DNA of 64,000 nucleotides, taken from the NCBI RefSeq assembly GCF_050948175.1, contig NW_027490092.1:2914001-2978000 (forward strand), given 5' to 3'. This DNA is from Xylocopa sonorina. Its lineage: Eukaryota; Arthropoda; Insecta; Hymenoptera; Apidae. The position numbers and the translations under genes were made by a program. Of the stretch, positions 1 to 12,040 are shown in pieces. Position 1 is the first letter of the stretch. Every line of letters starts with the position of its first letter. The notes below the pieces were generated by a model that saw nothing but the letters and a program-made list of their open reading frames with translations, was not told the origin of the DNA and made no database searches.

Positions 1-13
1 GTAAATGCGACAC

Positions 14-27
14 TTCCTTGCAAGGAA
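14..27. other. Dyad 1: perfect 14-bp palindrome TTCCTTGCAAGGAA
   Basis: The sequence is identical to its reverse complement. It recurs in most monomers. In variants the outer arms TTCCT and AGGAA are usually kept while the four central bases change (TGCA, TGCT, CGCT, TGCC, TGTA, TGTT). A minority break an arm (for example TTCCTTGCAATGAA near 19104, or the GGGAA arm near 9529). This could be a protein-binding site or a cruciform-forming element. That function is inference. Confidence 0.85.
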
Positions 28-44
28 ATAGCGTTTGCAGATGT

Positions 45-57
45 CTACGTATCGTAG
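45..57. other. Dyad 2: CTACG-TAT-CGTAG inverted repeat
   Basis: Five-base arms surround a three-base spacer. The dyad is perfect in most B-class monomers. In A-class monomers it usually reads CTACGTATCGAAG (one mismatch), and elsewhere the left arm changes to CTAGG, CTACC or CTGGG. It is therefore less well kept than dyad 1. The LTR element at 58476 inserted inside this dyad. Confidence 0.8.
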
Positions 58-258
58 CAATAGAGTTTTTATGATTCTTAAAACTCGATATCGCATTTCA
101 TTTCTATATTTCATGGTAAGATATTATATGATTTGCGAAGTGTTATGTATTCCTCGTCTACACTCCAAATGATTGTGAATGCGACACTTCCTTGCAAGGA
201 AATAGCGTTTGCAGATGTCTACGTATCGTAGCAAAAGAGTTCTTATGATTCTTAAAAC

Positions 259-268
259 GCGATATCGC
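259..268. other. Dyad 3, class B form: perfect 10-bp palindrome GCGATATCGC
   Basis: This copy in the second monomer is representative of class B monomers and contains an EcoRV-type GATATC core. A single-base change removes it in some copies, for example GCGATTTCGC near 34835, 48240 and 53466. Class A monomers replace it with a different dyad at the same place. Confidence 0.85.
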
Positions 269-954
269 ATCTCAATTCTATGTTTCATGGTAAGATATAA
301 TATGATTTGCGAAGTGTTATGCATTCCTCGTCTACACTTCAAATGAATGTAAATGCGAAACTTCCTTGCAAGGAAATAGCGTTTGCAGATGTCTACGTAT
401 CGTAGCAATAGATTTCTAATGCTTCTTAAAACGCGATATCGCATCTCATTTCTATGTTTCATGGTAAGATATAATATGATTTGCGAAGTGTTATGTATTC
501 CTCGTCAACACTTCAAATGAATGCAAATGCGACACTTCCTTGCAAGGAAATAGCGTTTGCAGATGTCTACGTATCGAGGCAATAGCTTTCTAAAGCTTCC
601 TAAAACGCGATATCGCATCTCATTTCTATGTTTCATGGTAAGATATAACATGATTTGCGAAGTGTTATGTATTCCTCGTCTACACTTCAAATGAATGTGA
701 GTGCGATACTTCCTCGCTAGGAAATAGCGTTTGCAGATGTCTACGTATCGTAGCAATAGCTTTCTAATGCTTCTTAAAACGCGATATGCCATCTCATTTC
801 TATGTTTCATGGTAAAATATAATATGAATTGCGAAGTGTCATGTATTCCTCGTCTACACTTCAAATGAATGTAAATGCGACACTTCCTTGCTAGGAAATA
901 GTGTTTGCAAATGTCTAGGTATCATAGCAATAGAGTTCAAATGCTTCTTGAAAC

Positions 955-975
955 GAGATATTGCATCTCATATCT
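955..975. other. Dyad 3, class A form: AGATAT / ATATCT hairpin
   Basis: First clear class A copy in the window. AGATAT at 956-961 and ATATCT at 970-975 are reverse complements with an 8-base spacer. An alternative pairing is GAGAT (955-959) with ATCTC (965-969). The three class A differences here (GCG to GAG, ATCGC to ATTGC, CATTTC to CATATC) destroy the class B palindrome but create this one. Confidence 0.7.
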
Positions 976-3900
976 ATGATTCATGATAAGATATAATATT
1001 CATTGCGAAGTGTTATGCATTCCTCGTATACGATTCAAATGAATGCAAATGCGACACTTCCTTGCAAGGAAATAGCGTTTGCAGATGTCTACGTATCGAA
1101 GCAATAGAGTTCAAATGCTTGTTAAAACGAGATATTGCATCTCATATCTATGTTTTATGATAAGATATAATATTCATTTGGAAGTGTTATGCATTCCTCG
1201 TCTACGATTCAAATGAATGTAAATGCGACACTTCCTTGCAAGGAAATAGCGTTTGCAGATGTCTACGTATCGTAGCAATAGATTTCTAATGCTTCTTAAA
1301 ACGCGATATCGCATCTCATTTCTATGTTTCATGGTAAGATATAATATGATTTGCGAAATGTTATGTATTCCTCGTCAACACTTCAAATGAATGCAAATGC
1401 GACACTTTCTTGCAAGGAAATAGCGTTTGCAGATGTCTACGTATCGAAGCAATAGCTTTCTAAAGCTTCTTAAAACGCGATATCGCATCTCATTTCTATG
1501 TTTCATGGTAAGACATAGTATGATTTGCGAAGTGCCATGTATTCCTCGTCTACACTTCAAATGAATGTAAATGCGACACTTCCATGCAAGGAAATAGCGT
1601 TTGCAGATGTGTACGTATCGTAGCAATAGAGTTTTTATGATTCTTAAAACGCGATATCGCATCTCATTTCTATGTTTCATGGTAAGATATAATATGATTT
1701 GCGAAGTGTTAAGTATTCGTCGTCTACACTTCAAATGAATGTGAATGCCACACTTCCTCGCTAGGAAATAGCGTTTGCAGATGTCTACGTATCGTAGCAA
1801 TAGAGTTTTTATGATTCTTAAAACGCGATATCGCATCTCATTTCTATGTTTTATGGTAAGATATAATATGATTTGCGAAGTGTCTTGTATTCCTCGTCTA
1901 CAGTTCAAAGGAATGTAAATGCGACACTTCCTTGCAAGGAAATAGCGTTTGCAGATGTCTACGTATCGTAGCAATGGAGTTCTTATTATTCTTAAAACGC
2001 GATATCGCATCTCAATTCTATGTTTCATGGTAAGATATAATATGATTTGCGAAGTGTTATGCATTCCTCGTCTACACTTCTAATGAATGTAAATGCGACA
2101 CTTCCTTGCAAAGAAATAGCGTTTGCAGATGTCTACGTATCGTAGCAATAGATTCCTAATGCTTCTTAAAACGCGATATCGCATCTCAATTCTATGTTTC
2201 ATGGTAGGATATAATATGATTTGCGAAGTGTTATGCATTCCTCATCTACACTTCAAATGAATGTAAATGCGAAACTTCCTTGCAAGGTAATAGCGTTTGC
2301 AGATGTCTAGGTATCGTAGCAATAGATTTCTAATGCTTCTTAAAACGCGATATCGCATCTCATTTCTATGTTTCATGGTAAGATATAATATGATTTGCGA
2401 AGTGTTATGTATTCCTCGTCTACACTTCAAATGAATGTAAATGCGACACTTCCTTGCAAGCAAATTGCGTTTGCAGATGTCTACGTATCGTAGCAATAGA
2501 TTCCTAATGCTTCTTAAAACGCGATATCGCATCTCAATTCTATGTTTCATGGTAAGATATAATATTCATTGCGAAGTGTTATGCATTCCTCATCTACGGT
2601 TCAAATGTATGTAAATGCGACACTTCCTTGCAAGGAAATAGCGTTTGCAGATGTCTACGTATCGTAGCAATAGAGTTTTTATGATTCTTAAAACTCGATA
2701 TCGCATTTCATTTCTATATTTCATGGTAAGATATTATATGATTTGCGAAGTGTTATGTATTCCTCGTCTACACTCCAAATGATTGTGAATGCGACACTTC
2801 CTTGCAAGGAAATAGCGTTTGCAGATGTCTACGTATCGTAGCAAAAGAGTTCTTATGATTCTTAAAACGCGATATCGCATCTCAATTCTATGTTTCATGG
2901 TAAGATATAATATGATTTGCGAAGTGTTATGCATTCCTCTTATACGATTCAAATGAATGCAAATGCGAAACTTCCTTGCAAGGAAATAGCGTTTGCAGAT
3001 ATCTACGTATCGAAGCAATAGAGTTCAAATGCTTCTTAAAACGAGATATTGCATCTCATATCTATGTTTTATGATAAGATATAATATTCATTTGGAAGTG
3101 TTATGCATTCCTCGTCTACGATTCAAATGAATGTAAATGCGACACTTCCTTGCAAGGAAATAGCGTTTGCAGATGTCTACGTATCGTAGCAATAGAGTTT
3201 TTATGATTCTTAGAACGCGATATCGCATCCCATTTCTATGTTTCATGGTAAGATATAATATGATTTGCGAAGTGTTATGTATTCCTCGTCTACACATCAA
3301 ATGAACGTGAATGCCACACTTCCTCGCTAGGAAATAGCGTTTGCAGATGTCTACGTATCGTAGCAATAGAGTTCTTATGATTTTTAAAACGCGATATCGC
3401 ATCTCATTTCTATGTTTCATGGTAAGATATAATATGATTTGCGAAGTGTTATGTATTCCTCGTCTACACTTCAAATGAATGTAAATGCGACACTTCCTTG
3501 CAAGCAAATAGCGTTTGCAGATGTCTACGTATCGTAGCAATAGAGTTTTTACGATTCTTAAAGCGCGATATCGCATCTCATTTCTATGTTTCATGGTAAG
3601 ATATAATATGATTTGCGAAGTGTTATGTATTCCTCGTCTACACTTCAAATGAATGTGAATGCCACACTTCCTCGCTAGGAAATAGAGTTTGCAGATATCT
3701 ACGTATCGTAGCAATGGAGTTCTTATGATTCTTAAAACGCGATATCGCATCTCATTTCTATGTTTCATGGTAGGATATAATATGATTTGCGAAGTGTTAT
3801 GTATTCCTCGTCTACGATTCAAATGAATGTAAATGCGACACTTCCTTCCAAGGAAATAGCGTTTGCAGATGTCTACGTATCTTAGCAATATAGTTCTAAT

Positions 3901-4524
3901 GCTTCTTAATACGCGATGTCGCATCTCATTTCTATGTTTCATGGTAAGATATAATATTCATTGCGAAGTGTTATGCATTCCTCGTATACGATTCAAATTA
4001 ATGTAAATGCTACACTTCCCTGCAAGGAAATAGCGTCTGCAGATGTCTACGTATCGTAGCAATAGATTTCTAATGCTTCTTAAAACGCGATATCGCATCT
4101 CATTTCTATGTTTCATGGTAAGCTATAATATGATTTGCGAAGTGTCATGTATTCCTCGTCTACACTTCAAATGAATGTAAATGCGATACTTCCTTGCTAG
4201 GAAATAGCGTCTGCAGATGTCTAGGTATCGTAGCAAAAGAATTCAAATGCTTCTTAAAACGAGATATTGCATCTCATATCTATGTTTCATGATAAGATAT
4301 AATATTCATTGCGAAGTGTTATGCATTCCTCGTCCACACATCAAATGATTGTAAATACGACACTTCCTTGCAAGGAAATAGCGTTTGCAGATGTCTACAA
4401 ATCGAAGCAATAGAGTTCAAATGCTTCTTAAAACGAGATATTGCATCTCATATCTATGTTTAATGATAGGATATAATATTAATTGCGAATTGTTATGCAT
4501 TCCTCGTCTACGATTCAAACGAAT

Positions 4525-4665
4525 GTAAATGCGACACTTCCTTTCAAGGAATGGATTTCTGATGCTTCTTAAAACGCGATATCGCATCTCATTTCTATGT
4601 TTTATGGTAAGATATAATATGATCTGCGAAGTGTTATGTATTCCTTGTCTACACTTCAAATGAAT
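4525..4665. repeat. 141-bp deleted monomer, copy 1
   Basis: The sequence runs GACACTTCCTTTCAAGGAATGGATTTC, going directly from the dyad-1 arm to ATGGATTTCTGATG. Compared with a full monomer, 33 bases are missing: the GCGTTTGCAG segment, GATGTCTACGTATCG and the whole of dyad 2. The next monomer starts at 4666, so the length is 141 bp. Because 33 is divisible by 3, the open minus-strand frame is preserved. Confidence 0.85.
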
Positions 4666-5535
4666 GTGAATGCGACACTTCCTTGCAAGGAAATAGCGTT
4701 TGCAGATGTCTACGTATCGTAGCAATGGATTTCTGATGCTTCTTAAAACGCGATATCGCATCTCATTTCTATGTTTTATGGTAAGATATAATATGATTTG
4801 CGAAGTGTTATGTATTCCTCGTCTACACTTCAAATGAATGTAAATGCGACACTTCCTTGCCAGGAAATAGCGTCAGCAGATGTCTAGGTATCGTAGCAAT
4901 AGAGTTCTAATGCTTCTTAAAACGCGATATCGCATCTTATTTCTATGTTTCATGGTAAGATGTAATATGATTTGCGAAGTGTTATGTATTCCTCGTCTAC
5001 ATTTCAAATGAATGCAAATGCGACAATTCCTCGCTAGGAAATAGTGTTTGTAGATGTCTACGTATCGTAGCAATAGATTTCTAATGCTTTTTACAACGCG
5101 ATATCACATCTCATTTCTATGTTTCATGGTAAGATATAATATGATTTGCGAAGTGTCATGTATTCCTCGTCTACACTTCAAATGAATGTAAATTCGACAC
5201 TTCCTTGCTAGGAAATAGCGTCTGCAGATGTCTACGTATCGAAGCAATAGAGTTTAAATGCTTCTTAAAACGAGACACTGCATCTCATATCTATGTTTTA
5301 TGATAAGATATAATATTCATAGCGAAGTGTTATGCATTCCTCGACTACGATTCAAATGAATGTAAATGCGACACTTCCTTGCAAGGAAATAGCGTTTGCA
5401 GATGTCTAGGTATCGTAGCAATAGAGTTCTAATGCTTCTTAAAACAAGATATTGCATCTCATATCTATGTTTCATGATAGGATATAATATTCATTGCGGA
5501 TTGTTATGCATTCCTCGTCTACGATTCAAGCGAAT

Positions 5536-5676
5536 GTAAATGCGACACTTCCTTGCAAGGAATGGATTTCTGATGCTTCTTAAAACGCGATATCGCATCT
5601 CATTTCTAAGTTTTATGGTAAGATATAATATGATTTGCGAAGTGTTATGTATTCCTCGTCTACACTTCAAATGAAT
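5536..5676. repeat. 141-bp deleted monomer, copy 2
   Basis: It has the same 33-bp deletion, with identical endpoints, as the monomer at 4525. The join GGAATGGATTT is the same, and the following class B context is near-identical. The two joins are 1,011 bp apart, which equals six monomers minus one 33-bp deletion. Here the left arm is TTCCTTGCAAGG rather than TTTCAAGG, so the copies have since diverged by single bases. Shared descent by segmental duplication or conversion is the simplest reading. Confidence 0.85.
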
Positions 5677-7724
5677 GTAAATGCGACACTTCCTTGCAAG
5701 GAAATAGCGTTTGCAGATGTCTACGTATCGAAGCAATAGTGTTCAAATGCTTCTTAAAACGAGATATTGCATCTCATATCTATGCTTCATGATAAGATAT
5801 AACATTCATTGCGAAGTGTTATGCTTTTCCTCGTCTACGGTTCAAATGAATGTAAATGCGACACTTCCTTGCAAGGAAGTAGCGTTTGCAGATGTCTACG
5901 TATCGTAGCAATAGAGGTCATATGATTCTTAAAACGCGATATCGCATCTCATTTCTATGTTTCATGGTAAGATACAACATGATTTGCGAAGTGTTATGTA
6001 TTCCTCGTCTACACTTCAAGTGAATGTAAATGCGACACTTCCTTGCAAGGAAATAGCGTTTGCAGATGTCTAGGTATCGTAGCAATAGAGTTTTAATGCT
6101 TCTTAAAACGCGATATCGCATCTCATTTCTATGTTTCATGGTAAGATGTAATATGATTTGCGAAGTGTTATGTACTCCTCGTCTACACTTCAAATTAATG
6201 TAAATGCGACACCTCCTTGTAAGGAAATTGCGTTTGCAGATGTCTACGTATCGAAGCAATAGAGTTCAAATGCTTCTTAAAACGAGATACTGCATCTCAT
6301 ATCTATGTTTCATGATAAGATATAATATTCATTGCGAAGTGTTATGCATTCCCCGTCCACGATTCAAATGAAAGTAAATGCGACACTTCCTTGCAAGGAA
6401 ATAGCGTTTGCAGATGTCTACGTATCGAAGCAATAGAGTTCAAATGCTTCTTAAAACGAGATACTGCATCTCATATCTATGTTTCATGATAAGATATAAT
6501 ATTCATTGCGAAGTGTTATGCATTCCTCGTCTACGATTCAAATGAAAGTAAATGCGACACTTCCTTGTAAGGAAATAGCGTTTGCAGATGTCTACGTATC
6601 GTAACAATAGAGTTCTTATGATTCTTGAAACGCGATATCGCATCTCATTTCTATGTTTCATGGTAAGGTATAATATGATTTGCGAAGTGTTATGTATTCC
6701 TCGTCTACACTTCAAATGAATGTAAATGCGACACTTCCTTGCAAGGAAATAGCGCTTGCAGATGTCTACGTATCGTAGCAATGGATTTCTGATGCTTCTT
6801 AAAACGCGATATCGCATCTCATTTCTATGTTTTATGGTAAGATATAATATGATTTGCGAAGTGTTATGTATTCCTCGTCTACACTTCAAATGAATGTAAA
6901 TGCGACACTTCCTTGCAAGGAAATAGCGTTTGCAGATGTCTACGTATCGTAGCAATAGAGTTCTTATGATTCTTAAAACGATATATCGCATCTAATTTCT
7001 ATGTTTCATGGTAAGGTATAATATGATTTGCGAAGTGTTACGTATTCTTCATCTACACTTCAAATGAATGTGAATGCGACACTTTCTCGCTAGGAAATAG
7101 CGTCTGCAGATGTCTAGGTATCGTAGCAATAGAGTTCTTATGATTCTTAAAACGCGATATCGCATCTCATTTCTATGTTTCATGGTAAGATATAACATGA
7201 TTTGCGAAGTGTTATGTATTCCTCGTCTACACTTCAAATGAATGTGAATGCGATACTTCCTCGCTAGGAAATAGCGTTTGCAGATGTCTACGTATCGTAG
7301 CAATAGATTTCTAATGCTTTTTAAAACGGCGATATCGCATCTCATTTCTATGTTTCATGGTAAGATATAATATGATTTGCGAAGTGTTACGTATTCCTCG
7401 TCTACACCTCAAATGAATGTAAATGCGACACTTCCTTGCAGGGAAATAGCGTTTGCAGATGTCTACGTATCGAAGCAATAGAGTTCAAATGCTTCTTAAA
7501 ACGAGATATTGCATCTCATATCTATGTTTCATGATAAGATATAATATTCATTGCGAAGTGTTATGCATTCCTCGTCTACGATTCAAATGAATGTAAATGC
7601 GACACTTCCTTGCAAGGAAATAGCGTTTGCAGATGTCTACGTATCGTAGCAATAGAGTTCTTATAATTCTTAAAACGCGATATCGCATCTCATTTCTATG
7701 TTTCATGGTAAGGTATAATATGAT

Positions 7725-9639
7725 TTGCGAAGTGTTATGTATTCCTCGCCTACACTTCAAGTGAATGTAAATGCGACACTTCCTTGCAAGGAAATAGCGT
7801 TTGCAGATGTCTACGTATCGAAGCAATAGAGTTCTAATGCTTCATACAACGCGATATCGCATCTCATTTCTATGTTTCATGGTAAGATATAACATGATTT
7901 GCGAAGTGCTATGTATACCTCGTCTACACTTCAAATGAATGTGAATGCGACACTTCCTTGCAAGGAAATAGCGTTTGTAGATGTCAACGTATCGAAGCAA
8001 TAGAGTTCAAATGCTTCTTAAAACGAGATATTGCATCTCATATCTATGTTTCATGATAAGATATAATATTCATTGCGAAGTGTTATGCTTTTCCTCGTCT
8101 ACGGTTCAAATGAATGTAAATGCGACACTTCCTTGCAAGGAAATAGCGTTTGCAAATGTCTACCTATCGTAGCAATAGTGTTCTAATTCTTCTTAAAACG
8201 CGATATCGCATCTCATTTCTATGTTTCATGGTAAGGTATAATATGATTTGCGAAGTTTTATGTATTCCTCGTCTACACTTCAAATGAATGTAAATGCGAC
8301 ACTTCCTTGCAAGGAAATAGTGCTTGCAGATGTCTACGTATCGTAGCAATGGATTTCTGATGCTTCTTAAAACGCGATATCGCATCTCATTTCTATGTTT
8401 TATGGTAAGATATAATATGATTTGCGAAGTGTCATGTATTCCTCGTCTACACATCAAATGAATGTAAATGCGACACTTCCTTGCTAGGAAATAGCGTCTG
8501 CAGATGTCTACCTATCGTAGCAATAGTGTTCTACTTCTTTTTAAAACGCGATATCGCATCTCATTTCTATGTTTCATGGTAAGGTATAATATGATTTACG
8601 AAGTGTTATGCATTCCTCGTCTACGATTCAAATGAAAGTAAATGCGACACTTCCTTGCTAGGAAATAGCGTCTGCAGATGTCTAGGTATCGTAGCAATAG
8701 AGTTCTAATGCTTCTTAAAACGCGATATCGCATCTCATTTCTATGTTTCATGGTAAGATGTAATATGATTTGCGAAGTGTCACGTATTCCTCGTCTACAC
8801 ATCAAATGAATGTAAATGCGACACTTCCTTGCTAGGAAATAGCGTCTGCAGATGTCTACGTATCGAAGCAATAGAGTTTAAATGCTTCTTAAAACGAGAT
8901 ACTCCATCTCATATCTATGTTTTATGATAAGATATAATATTCATAGCGAAGTGTTATGCATTCCTCGACTACGATTCAAATGAATGTAAATGCGACACTT
9001 CCTTGCAAGGAAATAGCGTTTGCAGATGTCTACGTATCGTAGAAATAGATTTCTAATGCTTCTTAAAACGCGATATCGCATCTCATTTCTATGTTTCATG
9101 GTAAGATATAATATGATTTGCGAACTGTTATGTATTCCTCGTCTACACCTCAAATGAATGTAAAAGCGGCACTTCCTTGCAGGGAAATAGCGTTTGCAGA
9201 TGTCTACGTATCGAAGCAATAGAGTTCAAGTGCTTCTTAAAACGAGATATTGCATTTCATATCTACGTTTCATGATAAGATATAATATACATTGCGAAGT
9301 GTTATGCATTCCTCGTCTACGATTCAAATGAAAGTAAATGCGACACTTCCTTGCAAGGAAATAGCGTTTGCGGATGTCTACGTATCGTAGCAATAGATTT
9401 CTAGTGTTTCTTAAAACGCGATATCGCACCTCATTTCTATGTTTCATGGTAAGATATAATATGATTTGCGAAGTGTTATGTATTCCTCGTCTACACCTCA
9501 AATGAATGTAAATGCGACACTTCCTTGCAGGGAAATAGCGTTTGCAGATGTCTACGTATCGAAGCAATAGAGTTCAAATGCTTCTTAAAACGAGATATTG
9601 CATCTCATATCTATGTTTCATGATAAGATATAATATTCA
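7725..9639. repeat. 11-monomer unit (1,915 bp), first copy
   Basis: This stretch recurs immediately downstream with a constant shift of 1,915 bp (11 x 174 + 1; the extra base is the T of one A4 monomer at 8087). Shared rare variants include GCCTACACTTCAAGTG near 7747, GGATGTCTACG near 9371 and AAAAGCGGCAC near 9162. I found about five differences between copies, for example near 7844, 8030, 8781, 8913 and 9403, so identity is above 99% by hand comparison. Confidence 0.88.
8087..8172. repeat. A4 marker monomer (175-bp class), example copy
   Basis: Defined by GCTTTTCCTCG (one extra T) linked to CTACGGTTC. In most copies it is then followed by GCAAATGTCTACCTATCG and GTGTTCTAATTCTTC. Copies of the T insertion lie near 5824, 8087, 10002, 12268, 16443, 17312, 19751, 21146, 22711, 26713, 33327, 38031, 39421, 40466, 44992, 46907, 49344, 49867, 52132, 54223 and 55268. 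The insertion shifts the minus frame and opens a 60-75 codon plus-strand frame that I do not consider a gene. Confidence 0.85.
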
Positions 9640-11554
9640 TTGCGAAGTGTTATGTATTCCTCGCCTACACTTCAAGTGAATGTAAATGCGACACTTCCTT
9701 GCAAGGAAATAGCGTTTGCAGATGTCTACGTATCGAAGCAATAGAGTTCTAATGCTTCTTACAACGCGATATCGCATCTCATTTCTATGTTTCATGGTAA
9801 GATATAACATGATTTGCGAAGTGCTATGTATACCTCGTCTACACTTCAAATGAATGTGAATGCGACACTTCCTTGCAAGGAAATAGCGTTTGTAGATGTC
9901 AACGTATCGAAGCAATAGAGTTCAAATGCTTCTTAAAACGAGATATTGCTTCTCATATCTATGTTTCATGATAAGATATAATATTCATTGCGAAGTGTTA
10001 TGCTTTTCCTCGTCTACGGTTCAAATGAATGTAAATGCGACACTTCCTTGCAAGGAAATAGCGTTTGCAAATGTCTACCTATCGTAGCAATAGTGTTCTA
10101 ATTCTTCTTAAAACGCGATATCGCATCTCATTTCTATGTTTCATGGTAAGGTATAATATGATTTGCGAAGTTTTATGTATTCCTCGTCTACACTTCAAAT
10201 GAATGTAAATGCGACACTTCCTTGCAAGGAAATAGTGCTTGCAGATGTCTACGTATCGTAGCAATGGATTTCTGATGCTTCTTAAAACGCGATATCGCAT
10301 CTCATTTCTATGTTTTATGGTAAGATATAATATGATTTGCGAAGTGTCATGTATTCCTCGTCTACACATCAAATGAATGTAAATGCGACACTTCCTTGCT
10401 AGGAAATAGCGTCTGCAGATGTCTACCTATCGTAGCAATAGTGTTCTACTTCTTTTTAAAACGCGATATCGCATCTCATTTCTATGTTTCATGGTAAGGT
10501 ATAATATGATTTACGAAGTGTTATGCATTCCTCGTCTACGATTCAAATGAAAGTAAATGCGACACTTCCTTGCTAGGAAATAGCGTCTGCAGATGTCTAG
10601 GTATCGTAGCAATAGAGTTCTAATGCTTCTTAAAACGCGATATCGCATCTCATTTCTATGTTTCATGGTAAGATGTAATATGATTTGCGAAGTGTCATGT
10701 ATTCCTCGTCTACACATCAAATGAATGTAAATGCGACACTTCCTTGCTAGGAAATAGCGTCTGCAGATGTCTACGTATCGAAGCAATAGAGTTTAAATGC
10801 TTCTTAAAACGAGATACTGCATCTCATATCTATGTTTTATGATAAGATATAATATTCATAGCGAAGTGTTATGCATTCCTCGACTACGATTCAAATGAAT
10901 GTAAATGCGACACTTCCTTGCAAGGAAATAGCGTTTGCAGATGTCTACGTATCGTAGAAATAGATTTCTAATGCTTCTTAAAACGCGATATCGCATCTCA
11001 TTTCTATGTTTCATGGTAAGATATAATATGATTTGCGAACTGTTATGTATTCCTCGTCTACACCTCAAATGAATGTAAAAGCGGCACTTCCTTGCAGGGA
11101 AATAGCGTTTGCAGATGTCTACGTATCGAAGCAATAGAGTTCAAGTGCTTCTTAAAACGAGATATTGCATTTCATATCTACGTTTCATGATAAGATATAA
11201 TATACATTGCGAAGTGTTATGCATTCCTCGTCTACGATTCAAATGAAAGTAAATGCGACACTTCCTTGCAAGGAAATAGCGTTTGCGGATGTCTACGTAT
11301 CGTAGCAATAGATTTCTAATGTTTCTTAAAACGCGATATCGCACCTCATTTCTATGTTTCATGGTAAGATATAATATGATTTGCGAAGTGTTATGTATTC
11401 CTCGTCTACACCTCAAATGAATGTAAATGCGACACTTCCTTGCAGGGAAATAGCGTTTGCAGATGTCTACGTATCGAAGCAATAGAGTTCAAATGCTTCT
11501 TAAAACGAGATATTGCATCTCATATCTATGTTTCATGATAAGATATAATATTCA
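9640..11554. repeat. 11-monomer unit (1,915 bp), second copy
   Basis: Tandem partner of 7725-9639. The junction lies in 9640-9654, where the class A segment ATTCATTGCGAAGTGTTATG runs straight into GTATTCCTCGCC, the start of the unit. Past 11570 the sequence instead reads GCATTCCTCGTC and the match ends. Shared bases at the junction suggest unequal exchange between out-of-register monomers, which is inference. Confidence 0.88.
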
Positions 11555-12040
11555 TTGCGAAGTGTTATGCATTCCTCGTCTACGATTCAAATGAATGTAA
11601 ATGCGACACTTCCTTGCAAGGAAATAGCGTTTGCAGATGTCTACGTATCGAAGCAATAGTGTTCTAAAGCTTCTTAAATCGCGATATCGCATCTCATTTC
11701 TATGTTTCATGGTAAGATATAATATGATTTGCGAAGTATCACGTATTCCCCGTCTACACTTCAAATGAATGTAAATGCGACACTTCCTTGCAAGGAAATA
11801 GCGTTTGCAGATGTCTACGTATCGTAGCAATAGAGTTCTAATGCTTCTTAAAACGCGATATCGCATCTCATTTCTATGTTTCATGGTAAGATATAATATG
11901 ATTTGCGAAGTGTTATGTATTCCTCGTCTACACTTCAAATGAATGTAAATGCGACACTCGCTCGCTAGGAAATAGCGTTTGCAGATGTCTACGTATCGTA
12001 GCAATAGAGTTCTAATGCTTCTTAAAACGCGATATCGCAT
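11090..12040. repeat. 16-monomer-spaced duplication, copy 1
   Basis: This roughly 950-bp stretch matches 13875-14825 at a shift of 2,785 bp (16 x 174 + 1). Diagnostic shared variants are GTGTTCTAAAGC followed by TTAAATCGCG (11659 and 14444), GTATCACGTATTCCCC (near 11735 and 14520) and GACACTCGCTCGCTAGG (near 11954 and 14739). Boundaries are approximate. Confidence 0.75.

Larger units (their letters stand above)
1..174. repeat. Reference monomer (phase used in this annotation)
   Basis: I number monomer positions from this copy. Position 1 is the G of GTAAATGCGACAC. Positions 14-27 carry the TTCCTTGCAAGGAA palindrome, 45-57 the CTACG-TAT-CGTAG dyad, and about 84-94 the GATATC-centred palindrome, which in this copy is shortened to CGATATCG by a C-to-T change. 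The next copy starts at 175. 174 is exactly 3 x 58, so any stop-free frame in the monomer reads through junctions indefinitely. Confidence 0.95.
1..7724. repeat. Heterogeneous satellite section
   Basis: Monomers here differ from each other at many scattered sites, and I found few long exact direct duplications. Class A monomers with ATTCAT breaks appear near 999, 1173, 2564, 3086, 3956, 4307, 4479, 5317 and 5497, mixed irregularly with class B. The ends 5'-ward of 4 kb carry private variants such as GTTTTTATGATTC and TCTTATGATTC. This is the pattern expected for satellite that has undergone less recent homogenisation than the 18-33 kb core. Confidence 0.7.
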
